Assembly: GCF_003711225.1 (NCBI RefSeq)
Contig: NZ_CP031030.1
Coordinates: forward strand, 5,270,001 to 5,334,000
Source: Runella sp. SP2
GTDB lineage: Bacteria; Bacteroidota; Bacteroidia; Cytophagales; Spirosomataceae
Reading direction: 5' to 3'
DNA length: 64,000 nucleotides
Shown: positions 52,757 through 61,416 of the stretch, in pieces
Position numbering within the stretch: position 1 is the first letter of the stretch
How the letters are laid out: each line of letters begins with the position of its first letter
The notes under the pieces: generated by a model
Told to the model about the DNA's origin: nothing
The model's input: the letters and a program-made list of their open reading frames with translations, nothing else
Database searches by the model: none
Program-made: the position numbers and the translations under genes

Positions 52757-54520
52757 TTATTTTAAAGGATCAAAGCCGCCGCCCCACGTATTATTTTGAA
52801 TAATTTTAGGGTTATTGTCAATAGCCGACTGCGGGATGGCAAAGAAATAATACTGTGACTTCCAGTTGATTGCGTATTTGGTATCCAACTGCTTTGTCAC
52901 AATCGTAAAGTAGTTGGTATAAGCAACGTCTAAATCAACGTTGTCGCGCGTGGTGGCAAAATCGGCAGGCACGCCCGTTGTTTTAAGGTTGATGGTTACA
53001 CCTGTTCTTCTTTTACCGTTGAGGGTTTTCTCGATGAGTTTCCAACGGCGCAAATCCCAAAAACGCTTTCCTTCAAAAGCAAACTCAATCTGACGTTCAA
53101 ACAAGATGGCATCAAACATTTCAGTACGCGTCATGTTGGCTTTTAAGCCATACAATCCGTCGGTTCCTGCTTCAATCCCTGCTCTTTTGCGGATGGCTTT
53201 GAGGTGGGTATAAGCTTCATCGAGGCTATTAATTCCGCAAGCACTTTCGGCTAAATTAAGTAATACTTCCGCAAAACGAATCTCAATCCAATCCGTCCCC
53301 GAAAACTGTACATCGCTCACGCCCACAGTCGGGTTGATGGCTTTGCGGGTATAGAAGCCCGTATTAGAAGCTCTCGTTTCTACAGTTTTACCTGCGGCAA
53401 AGTACGTCCAAAGCTTGTACGATGTATTGCCATTTAAAGGCCAGTTAACGCCGTTGTACGCGATTGTTTTGTCAAAACGAGGATCACGGTTTTTGTAGAA
53501 CAATTGGTCAGAATACGTGTATTTGGTCGATTCACCTGCTTTTTTTCCATCTTTCATCGGGAACGCTTTGACCATTTCCCAAGAAGGTTGGTTGGAGCCT
53601 CCCGCTGTACCTGCGTACGACGGCCGAGTTGAGTTATCATAACCGTTATTTTTTCTGGTTTGGTCGCCCGTTGAGGTATTAAAACCCGTCAAGAAAACCG
53701 CTTCTGGGTTATTAACTTCTTGAAACCACAATTGGTCAAACGATGCGTGTAATCCGTAGCCATTGGCCACGAGCAAATCATACGCTTGTTTGTTGGCCGC
53801 GTACGAAGCTTGCCATTTGGCCGCGTCGTCGGTTGGGTTGAATTGAGGACTTGCTGCATACAAAAGTGCACGACCTTTGAGGGCAGCAGCACCACCTCTA
53901 GTGATACGCCCCCAATCCGAAGCCCCCCCCCATTTACCAGGCAAAAACAACATCGCTGAATCTAAGTCACTGACAATTTGCTTATACGTTTCGGTCGTCG
54001 TATTTCTTGACAAAAACGCGGCATCGCGGGCTTCAACTCCCACAGCCTGAAGGGGTTTTGTCACCAAAGGCACGCCTCCGTACAAACGAACCAAGTCAAA
54101 ATAACGCCATGCACGAAAGAACTGCGCCTGCGCGTTGAGGCGGTTTTTCGTCGTCTGAGCAATGGTTCCACCGTTTACATCATTGATGAAGGTATTGATT
54201 ACCCGAATTTTCCCGTAGTTGTTGGTCGCGTTTAGTGCAGTACCGAAATCAGCTACATCATTCACTAATAAGGTTCCTTCAAAATACTTACTTTCCCCAA
54301 ACGACTCATCTGACAAATCAGGGCGAGTTCCCCAAGAGCCTCCCCACGCAGGAAGGTTTTGGTCGTAGATGTAGTCTAAGTTCATGCGAGCAAGGAGCGA
54401 ATCTTTAAAAATAAGGCTTCCGTTGACCGAGCCTAAATCAGTTTTATCAAGTACCTTTTCGCAACTTGCCAGTCCAAGCAGTCCCAAAAGGCTGAGTATA
54501 GAAAAATAGTTACGTTTCAT
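52757..54520 (-). CDS. susD: SusD/RagB-family glycan-binding lipoprotein
   Basis: A 587-residue SusD-like outer-membrane lipoprotein that captures oligosaccharides for the SusC channel. The start MKRNYFSILSLLGLLGLASCEK gives the lipobox LASC; an ATG nine codons upstream is less fitting. TPR-like helices and the family C-terminal signature (RKRAGIEAGTDG, EMFDAILFERQIEFAFEGKRFWDLRRW and FAIPQSAIDNNPKIIQN) are clear. The stop lies 104 bases before the pectate lyase start, and the SusC gene is 91 bases upstream. Confidence 0.97.
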   Translation of the reverse strand: MKRNYFSILSLLGLLGLASCEKVLDKTDLGSVNGSLIFKDSLLARMNLDYIYDQNLPAWGGSWGTRPDLSDESFGESKYFEGTLLVNDVADFGTALNATNNYGKIRVINTFINDVNGGTIAQTTKNRLNAQAQFFRAWRYFDLVRLYGGVPLVTKPLQAVGVEARDAAFLSRNTTTETYKQIVSDLDSAMLFLPGKWGGASDWGRITRGGAAALKGRALLYAASPQFNPTDDAAKWQASYAANKQAYDLLVANGYGLHASFDQLWFQEVNNPEAVFLTGFNTSTGDQTRKNNGYDNSTRPSYAGTAGGSNQPSWEMVKAFPMKDGKKAGESTKYTYSDQLFYKNRDPRFDKTIAYNGVNWPLNGNTSYKLWTYFAAGKTVETRASNTGFYTRKAINPTVGVSDVQFSGTDWIEIRFAEVLLNLAESACGINSLDEAYTHLKAIRKRAGIEAGTDGLYGLKANMTRTEMFDAILFERQIEFAFEGKRFWDLRRWKLIEKTLNGKRRTGVTINLKTTGVPADFATTRDNVDLDVAYTNYFTIVTKQLDTKYAINWKSQYYFFAIPQSAIDNNPKIIQNNTWGGGFDPLK

Positions 54521-54577
54521 TGTTGTTATTTTTAGGTGGAAAAACACCGTTTTTGTTCATTACTAACAAGTTATGGC

Positions 54578-54595
54578 GCGGTTTTGAGCAACCGC
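54578..54595 (-). repeat. GCGGTT hairpin between SusC and SusD genes
   Basis: GCGGTT and AACCGC arms pair around a loop read on the minus strand as GCUCAA. It is a variant of the CTCA hairpin family, in the same sense as transcription. The trinucleotide at the GTG position is GCG. Confidence 0.65.
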
Positions 54596-54611
54596 AACCG
54601 CTGCGCTTTCA

Positions 54612-57600
54612 CTACAAGCCAAGATTTACGCCCAATGAGAACGAGCGCAAAGTCGGGTACGCATCGTAGCTTCCAGCATAGGTTTTGTAGCTGTATGGGT
54701 TGTAAAAATTGAACGGATTAATTGCCACTACATATACCTTCAAGTTGTTCATCCCAAGTTTTTTTGCAGTCTTGTTGGGTAAGTTATACGAAACATTAAA
54801 GTTGCGCATACCCACGGCGAGCGAATTAACAAACCAAAAGTCTGACACCACATTATAACTATCTCTATAATAAGGACTTGGATAAGCCGCCGAAGTGTTT
54901 TGTGGTGTCCAGTGATCAGCCCAGAACTGAGGGCGATTGGCCGTTAGGGTCGCTTGTGAACGTGCTGCTGACTCTACCACCGCTTGTCCGCCAAACGAAG
55001 CTCCCATCACTGCCGATACCGACAAGTTTTTATAAGTAGTGCTAACGTTAAAGCCCAATCCGTAGCGATTACTTGCCTTTTTGGTTAAAAACAGTTGGTC
55101 ATCTGTGGTAATTTTGCCGTCTGGCGCTGTGTATTGACCTGTCGCATCTTTTGGCCCTCTCACGTCCTCATAATAAAGCATTCCTGGCTTAGGAGCTTGG
55201 CCAAAAACGGTATAGCTTGGATTTTTTTCCAACCAGCTGTCCACGTCTTGCTGCGTACGAAACATTCCTAAGTACTTATATCCTTGTACGCCCATGTCGG
55301 TCGATTGACCAATGGGGTCTTCGTAGGTTCCAATTTTGCCTTTGTCCACGTCCACCTTCAATTGCTTGTTGTCACTCCACGATAAAAACGCATTGACTTT
55401 GTACGTCCAGTCCTTGGTAATTTTATCAGCCCAGCCCAATGAGATTTCGTAGCCAAAACCATCAACTGAAGCGTAGTTTTCAGAAGGCAGCGTCGCACCC
55501 ACCAGCAACGGCACCGACGAAGTAAGAGCCGTAAGCATATTGTAGCGATGATCATAAAACGCATCCAAGCCCAACGACAAGCGATTTTTTAAGAATTGGG
55601 CGTCAATCCCAAAGTTGTACTTGGTGTTGTTGTCCCAACGTGCCTGACGGTTGGCCATGGCGTTGTTAGGAGAAATAATCAACGGGCGGTCGCTGTTTCC
55701 ACCAAACACCGCGCCTTTGCCCGTTTGAATGGAATAGCTTGTGAGCCAGTTATAGGCTTTGGTGGCATCTCCCCCCATGAACCCAACCGACCCACGGAAT
55801 TTCAAAAAGTCCACAAAAGACACGTTATTTTTGAAGAAATTTTCATCCGAAATTACCCAACCAGCCGATACCGACGGAAAAAAGCCCCAGCGGTATTCGG
55901 GGGCGAAGTTGGTAGAGGCATCGTAGCGAGCTGCAACTTCCAACAAGTATTTGTTGCCGTAGTTGTAATTGATACGACCAGCATACGACAAGTTTCCTGA
56001 CTCCGATTGGCTTTCGGAAGCCGTTTGAGTACCCGTGGCGTAACGCATATTGGGCAGCCCCCCGATGATGACGCCTTCGGCCATGGCAGCTACGTTGTCG
56101 TAATTGGTTTCCGATTGTTCAAAGAAAGCAATCGCCGAAACTTGATGTTTGCCAAATTGACGGTCGTAGTTTAAGTAGCCATTAAATTGGTACGTATCAT
56201 TGTAGCTTGGATTGATACGCACACGATCGCCATTGTTCATAGATACCGTCCGCAAAATATCACCACCGTAAATGTGCTTATTCTGGCCTAACATACTGAA
56301 CGCATAGACATTGTACTTTGTGCCATATTGTTTTCCGAAGCTATTATCAAGGGTTTTGGCAAATAACACACGTGCTTTTAAGCCTTTGATAAACGGAATT
56401 TCGTAGTCGAGGTTGGCCGTAACGTTGAGGCCCGTGTTGCGGGTACGAGTAAAGTTATCCGAATTTTGTACTTCAAAAAAGTGGAATGCGTCCACCGTAT
56501 TTACGTTGCTGGCGTTCGACAATAACACGGGTAAACCGTTGATGTAAGGCGGGTTAAACTGGGGCGTAAATAGCAACGACCTCATGTCGTTTTCGGGGTT
56601 TTCGCCTCCTTGTTTGAGGTAGTACATTTGTTTGTCGTACAAGTCTCCGCTCAACGAAAGACCCGTTTTTAAGCCTTTGGCCACCACAATGTCGGCACTG
56701 GCGCGGAACGTCCATTTATTGGCGTTAATTTTGTCGAAATTGGCATTTTGGGCATTGTACGTAATACCCGCAAAGTACGTAGCCCGCTCAGTTCCTCCGC
56801 TCACGTTGAGTGCATGACGCATTACTGACGACGGTTTCCACGCCATTTTTAACCAATCATAGTTGTTTTGTTTAAAATGGTCGAGTTCGTCTTGGGTATA
56901 AATCAATGGGTCGGTCGCGGGACGACCTGCTGCAAAATTGAGGTTATTCATGTACGTAGCATGTTCAAAACCGTTCATCATTTTGGGCAACATGGCCGCA
57001 TCTGATACCCCAACCGAACCACTGTAGCTAAATTTCGGGGCACCTGCTTTTCCGCGTTTGGTACTTACCACTACTACCCCTTGGTTAGAACGCGCCCCAT
57101 AAATAGCCGCAGCTGCATCTTTCAAGACTGAAATAGCTTCTACTTCCGACACGTCCAAAAGGTTAAAATCATCTTCGGTTCGTACTACGTTGTCAATCAC
57201 AAACAAGGGGCGCAAAGTCCCACCGTCTTTTGACAAAATGATAGGGTTACGTACTGTCAACTGACCGTTATCACCAGGACGACTTGTTCCCCCAGAGACA
57301 CTAACGCCTGGCATTTGCCCCTGCAAAGCCGCCGACAAACTCCCGACGGGTAATTCTTGAATGGCTTTCATGTCAACGGCAGCAACCGCCCCCGTAAGGC
57401 TCACTTTTTTCTGTGAACCATACCCGACTACCACCACCTCACTGATGGAGGCTACGTCGTCGTCGAGGGTGAGATTAATAGACGTTTGTCCGTTGACCGC
57501 CACTTCGCGGGTTTTATAGCCTACCGAGCTAATGACTAAAATTTCGTTCCCTTTGGGTACATCAATTTTAAAGTTTCCTTCGCCGTTGGTAAATGTTCCA

Positions 57601-57830
57601 ACTTTTGAACCTTTGATAATCACGTTGGCACCTGGAATAGGTTGCCCAGCAGCGTCCTTTACGTTTCCTGTTACGGTAATTGCGGCCGTTTTCACGGTTG
57701 TTTTTGGGGCAGTTCCTCCCTGTTTTTCAGCGTAGGAAACTCCCATAAAACAAACAGCTACTACCGCCGTGAGACACGCCTTGGTGAGGCTTTTGTCCCA
57801 TGTTAGTTTGGTTTGTAAAAAAGGATTCAT
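54612..57830 (-). CDS. susC: SusC/RagA-family TonB-dependent outer-membrane glycan transporter
   Basis: A 1072-residue SusC-like transporter. Residues 1-35 are the signal peptide (CFMGVSYA). Residues about 52-135 form the carboxypeptidase-regulatory-like domain (TVTGNVKDAAGQPIPGANVI, then GYKTREVAVNGQTSINLTL). The plug follows (SLSAALQGQMPGVSVSGG, VEAISVLKDAAAAIYGARSNQGVVVV). The rest is the 22-strand beta-barrel, ending NVSYNLPNKTAKKLGMNNLKVYV and SFSLGVNLGL. It imports the oligosaccharide bound by SusD using TonB energy. It is one of the first genes of the leftward PUL core. Confidence 0.98.
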   Translation of the reverse strand: MNPFLQTKLTWDKSLTKACLTAVVAVCFMGVSYAEKQGGTAPKTTVKTAAITVTGNVKDAAGQPIPGANVIIKGSKVGTFTNGEGNFKIDVPKGNEILVISSVGYKTREVAVNGQTSINLTLDDDVASISEVVVVGYGSQKKVSLTGAVAAVDMKAIQELPVGSLSAALQGQMPGVSVSGGTSRPGDNGQLTVRNPIILSKDGGTLRPLFVIDNVVRTEDDFNLLDVSEVEAISVLKDAAAAIYGARSNQGVVVVSTKRGKAGAPKFSYSGSVGVSDAAMLPKMMNGFEHATYMNNLNFAAGRPATDPLIYTQDELDHFKQNNYDWLKMAWKPSSVMRHALNVSGGTERATYFAGITYNAQNANFDKINANKWTFRASADIVVAKGLKTGLSLSGDLYDKQMYYLKQGGENPENDMRSLLFTPQFNPPYINGLPVLLSNASNVNTVDAFHFFEVQNSDNFTRTRNTGLNVTANLDYEIPFIKGLKARVLFAKTLDNSFGKQYGTKYNVYAFSMLGQNKHIYGGDILRTVSMNNGDRVRINPSYNDTYQFNGYLNYDRQFGKHQVSAIAFFEQSETNYDNVAAMAEGVIIGGLPNMRYATGTQTASESQSESGNLSYAGRINYNYGNKYLLEVAARYDASTNFAPEYRWGFFPSVSAGWVISDENFFKNNVSFVDFLKFRGSVGFMGGDATKAYNWLTSYSIQTGKGAVFGGNSDRPLIISPNNAMANRQARWDNNTKYNFGIDAQFLKNRLSLGLDAFYDHRYNMLTALTSSVPLLVGATLPSENYASVDGFGYEISLGWADKITKDWTYKVNAFLSWSDNKQLKVDVDKGKIGTYEDPIGQSTDMGVQGYKYLGMFRTQQDVDSWLEKNPSYTVFGQAPKPGMLYYEDVRGPKDATGQYTAPDGKITTDDQLFLTKKASNRYGLGFNVSTTYKNLSVSAVMGASFGGQAVVESAARSQATLTANRPQFWADHWTPQNTSAAYPSPYYRDSYNVVSDFWFVNSLAVGMRNFNVSYNLPNKTAKKLGMNNLKVYVVAINPFNFYNPYSYKTYAGSYDAYPTLRSFSLGVNLGL

Positions 57831-57892
57831 TGAAGAGTAATTGGATTAGTTATGAACTTAGATTGAGGTTTGATAATCGGTATTTGTCAATC

Positions 57893-57970
57893 GCGGTTGT
57901 GAGCAACCGCTCACACAGAGGCGTGGTTGTGAGCAACCACGTGCACAGAAGCGCGGTTGTGAGCAACCGC
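57893..57970 (-). repeat. 30-bp tandem array of three CTCA hairpins upstream of susC
   Basis: Hairpins start at 57893, 57923 and 57953 (period 30). Copies one and three have stem GCGGTTG/CAACCGC. Copy two has GTGGTTG/CAACCAC, so a base pair is changed on both sides. Each has GTG five bases before GGTTG on the minus strand. It lies between the DUF3826 stop and the susC start. Confidence 0.88.
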
Positions 57971-57981
57971 TTACACGGGCA

Positions 57982-58620
57982 TTAGGATTTGTTTTTTGCT
58001 TCTTTGATTCGTTTTTCCCAGTCCTGACCCGCCTTTTTCATGTCAATGCCTTGGGCTGAGAGGTAGTTGTTGATTTTTCCTTTGTACTTGCCAAACCACG
58101 CATGTTTTTTCTCCGACGTATCGGCGTCCATGGCCAATTCACGCGCTTCGGTGAGCCACGTCAGGATTTGGGCTTTTTGAGTCTCGGTCAAATCGGGCAG
58201 CATTTCTTGGTAGCCTCGGTAGGTTTTGGGCAATACCCCGTACGTCATTCCGTCTTTGATTTGGTCAACTTGGGCGGGCGTAAGTTCTTTGGCGAGATCG
58301 GCCAAGTAATTTTTGTGCAATTGCCCCAATCGGACATTCGTTTCTGCCTCCAACTGTTTTGTTTTTTCTTCCGACGGGTCGGTCAACACTTTTTTAGCTG
58401 TTTTTACACCTTCGTGAAGGATATTCAAATCGAGGTATTGCTTGGCGACGCGGTGGCTTACCCGCTTGAACTGAGCAGAATCAGGCAGTTGTAATGCCGC
58501 CACTATCTTTTGGGCACGCTGCATTACTACTTGTTCGTAAGCAATTTCTTTGTCGTTGGCTTGCCCCAATGCAGTCGTGGCCACAGCCCAGAAAACAAAC
58601 AACAATCTTTTCATTTTCAA
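57982..58620 (-). CDS. DUF3826 family exported protein
   Basis: A 212-residue exported helical protein of the DUF3826 family, common in pectin PULs and of unknown function. The signal is MKRLLFVFWAVATTALGQA (start at 58620 or at the second Met, 58614). The body is almost all helix and charged: QRAQKIVAALQLPDSAQFKRV, LTDPSEEKTKQLEAETNVRLGQLHKNYL and a C-terminal QGIDMKKAGQDWEKRIKEAKNKS. No catalytic motif is apparent. It lies between GH95 and SusC genes on the same strand. Confidence 0.85.
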   Translation of the reverse strand: MKMKRLLFVFWAVATTALGQANDKEIAYEQVVMQRAQKIVAALQLPDSAQFKRVSHRVAKQYLDLNILHEGVKTAKKVLTDPSEEKTKQLEAETNVRLGQLHKNYLADLAKELTPAQVDQIKDGMTYGVLPKTYRGYQEMLPDLTETQKAQILTWLTEARELAMDADTSEKKHAWFGKYKGKINNYLSAQGIDMKKAGQDWEKRIKEAKNKS

Positions 58621-58634
58621 TTAGTTACATTTAT

Positions 58635-61412
58635 TTAAAACTCTTTCAATTCAATTATTTGCCCTTTTTGGATAACCAACTCTCGTACTTTCCCTGCGTA
58701 GCGAAGGGTGCAAGGATTGCCCGCCATAGACTTGATTTTTACGTAGGTGAGTTTGCTTTGTTCCCAACTAAAATCCAGTTCAAAACCACCACGCGCTTTG
58801 ATACCCCGCACCATTCCTGTGGGCAGGTCGGAAGGCAACGCGGGGAGGAGGTCGATGTACTTCGTGTGGCTTTGTAGCAACATCTCGACGATGCCCGCTG
58901 AGCCACCAAAATTGCCGTCGATCTGAAACGGTGGGTGGGCGTCAAACAAGTTGGCGTACGACCCACCTGCGCCCGAAGCAGGGCGCAACAGCATTTTGAC
59001 CATTTTTTGGGCGTGTTCACCGTCTTTAAAACGTGCCCAAAAATTGATTTTCCACGCCAAACTCCAGCCCGTTCCTTCATCGCCACGGTACAGCAGCGAT
59101 TGGCGGGCGGCTTTGGTCAACTCAGGTGTTTCGTCCCAATTGATTTCATTACCTGGGTGTAGCCCCCACAAGTGCGATACGTGACGGTGTTTGTTGGTGG
59201 TATCGTCTTTGTCTTCGAGCCATTCTTGCAACTGTCCGTATTTCCCAATTTGGTTGGGGGCAATTTGGGCGTAAGTAGTTTGCAAGGTTTTACGCCATGC
59301 CTCGTCGGTTTTTAGTACTTCCGAGGCCGCAATACAGCTTTTCAGAAGCCCGCGAATAATTTGGTGGTCCATCGTTGGGCCTGCTACCAGCCCTCCGTTT
59401 TCGGGAGAATTGGAAGGCGTACTAATCAACCAACCCGTTTTGGGGTCTTTGACCAAAAAATCCAAAAAAAAAGCCGATGCCTCTTTCATGATTGGATAGG
59501 CGGTTTTTTGCAAAAATTCACGGTCTTGGGTAAATAAGTAGTGCTCCCACAGATGCTGACAAAGCCACGCCGCCCCTGTGACCCAGATGCCGTGGTTGGA
59601 GGCGTTGATGGGCGTGGTATTCCGCCAAAGGTCGGTATTGTGGTGCAGCACCCAGCCGCGTGCGTTGTAGTAGGTACGGGCAGTTTCGTGACCTGCGACC
59701 GACAGTTCCTTTATCATTTCCAACAACGGCTCGTGCAACGGCGAAAGGTTGAGCACTTCGGCTCCCCAATAGTTCATTTCGGCGTTGATGTTGGTGGTAT
59801 ATTTACTTCCCCAGGGCGGAGCTAATAAGTCGTTCCAAATTCCTTGCAAGTTGGCGGGGCGTGTCTTGGGGCGTGAACTCGAAATCAACAAATAACGGCC
59901 ATATTGCACGTATAGCGCCATCAAGGCGGGGTCAACGTTTTTCCCAAATTGATTGAGACGCTCGTTGGTTGGCAGGTTTTCTGCTGCGCTTTTACCGAGG
60001 TCAATCGAAAGCGTTTGGTAATACGATTGGTATTCTTTAATGTGCGCTGCTAGTATTTCTTCGTACGTTTTTTTGCCAATTTTCGCCATGGTTTGTTGGC
60101 ACAGCGCTGTGGGGTTCGCCGTAATATCTTGATAATTGACGTAGTTGGTAGCGGCTGCTAGGTAAAACGTGACGTTGTCAGCTTTTTCAATTTCAATGCC
60201 TTGGTCGGTGCATTTAAGCGTGCCATTTTGCAACTGCACTGTCAGGTAACTTTCGCCTTTCAATACGCCATTTTTCACTTTTACTGACAATGCCAACGTC
60301 TGATTGTCCACGCGGCGAAGTAAGTAGCCTTTGTGCGGACTGCTCAACACGGCAGTGAGGGATAAACTGGCTTTGCGGTCAGCTTCTAAGCGAACGACCA
60401 TGACTTGCTGAGGTTCACTCACAAAATACGTTCGGGTAAAATACGTTCCATTAGCCCGAAAACTGGCTTTACAAAGTGCGTCCGACAAACGAAGCTCGCG
60501 GCGGTAATCACTGATTTCACCCAAACCTGAAAACGTCAACGTCAAATCACCAAACGGCTGGTAGTCGGCCTGATACTTTGGCGTCGCAGGCGGGTTATCA
60601 TCCTGAATTTTATATTTCCAAGGTTTTACCAAGGAAATCAATGCAGTCGGTTCGCTTTCGGGATACAATCCAATGTGCCGCGAAGTATCTTTATAACCTG
60701 CGATTCCACCTTTGTCGAAAAAGTTAATCACCTGAACGGCAATTACATTGACACCTGGTCTCAATAAATTGGCAGGGACACGATATTTTCTGGGTTCAAG
60801 GCTGTTAGTGGTTCCAATCAACTGCCCATTGACGTACGTAAGGTCATAATCACGAATGCGGTTTAGGTCCAGCACTACGTTTTTCCCTTGCCAATTGGCA
60901 GGAATATCAACCGTGGTACGAAACCAAACGGCACCGTCCAACCCTTCAAAACCAATGGCTTCCCATCCTTCGTAAGAAGGCACAGGCATGGTTTCCCAGC
61001 GGGCGTCATCAAAGTCCATCGACGCAGGATTTCCAGCCATCCCCTTCAAAGCCAGCATGTCAGCCGTCCATTGTTCTTTTTTGCCTTCTTGGGTTTTTAG
61101 CCCCATAAAATGCGCTTCGGCTAGCTGTTCGGCGGCTTTTTGTTTTCCTTCGGCCAACAACTGACGGATTTCGGCCAAGTACTTCGCCGCGTTTTGACGG
61201 TTAGGGTTACGCGGCTCGCCCGTCCAGAGGGTTTCTTCGTTGAACTGAATACGGTCTTTTTGCACTCCCCCAAACACCATCGCCCCTACTCTGCCGTTGC
61301 CAATGGGCAACGCCTCTGTCCATTTTTCGGCAGGAGTATTGTACCACAGTTGGTAGTCCTGTGCGTACCCCCAAAAAGGAAGTAGGAGAATATGAAAAAG
61401 GAGTTTTTTCAT
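58635..61412 (-). CDS. GH95 glycoside hydrolase with inserted jelly-roll domain
   Basis: A 925-residue exported GH95 enzyme (alpha-L-fucosidase or alpha-L-galactosidase type). The signal ends at WGYAQ. The N-terminal super-sandwich starts LWYNTPAEKWTEALPIGNGR. The alpha/alpha barrel holds LQGIWNDLLAPPWGSKYTTNINAEMNYWGAE and HPPFQIDGNFGGSAGI, whose Asn and Asp residues match the family's active site. Between residues 105 and 283, where relatives go straight to YQPFGDL, there is an extra galactose-binding-like jelly-roll (DGAVWFRTTVDIPANWQGKN, VNGQLIGTTNS, LLRPGVNVIAVQVINFF). The ATG at 61412 fits the signal. It lies 15 bases before DUF3826. Confidence 0.88.
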   Translation of the reverse strand: MKKLLFHILLLPFWGYAQDYQLWYNTPAEKWTEALPIGNGRVGAMVFGGVQKDRIQFNEETLWTGEPRNPNRQNAAKYLAEIRQLLAEGKQKAAEQLAEAHFMGLKTQEGKKEQWTADMLALKGMAGNPASMDFDDARWETMPVPSYEGWEAIGFEGLDGAVWFRTTVDIPANWQGKNVVLDLNRIRDYDLTYVNGQLIGTTNSLEPRKYRVPANLLRPGVNVIAVQVINFFDKGGIAGYKDTSRHIGLYPESEPTALISLVKPWKYKIQDDNPPATPKYQADYQPFGDLTLTFSGLGEISDYRRELRLSDALCKASFRANGTYFTRTYFVSEPQQVMVVRLEADRKASLSLTAVLSSPHKGYLLRRVDNQTLALSVKVKNGVLKGESYLTVQLQNGTLKCTDQGIEIEKADNVTFYLAAATNYVNYQDITANPTALCQQTMAKIGKKTYEEILAAHIKEYQSYYQTLSIDLGKSAAENLPTNERLNQFGKNVDPALMALYVQYGRYLLISSSRPKTRPANLQGIWNDLLAPPWGSKYTTNINAEMNYWGAEVLNLSPLHEPLLEMIKELSVAGHETARTYYNARGWVLHHNTDLWRNTTPINASNHGIWVTGAAWLCQHLWEHYLFTQDREFLQKTAYPIMKEASAFFLDFLVKDPKTGWLISTPSNSPENGGLVAGPTMDHQIIRGLLKSCIAASEVLKTDEAWRKTLQTTYAQIAPNQIGKYGQLQEWLEDKDDTTNKHRHVSHLWGLHPGNEINWDETPELTKAARQSLLYRGDEGTGWSLAWKINFWARFKDGEHAQKMVKMLLRPASGAGGSYANLFDAHPPFQIDGNFGGSAGIVEMLLQSHTKYIDLLPALPSDLPTGMVRGIKARGGFELDFSWEQSKLTYVKIKSMAGNPCTLRYAGKVRELVIQKGQIIELKEF

Positions 61413-61416
61413 CCGT

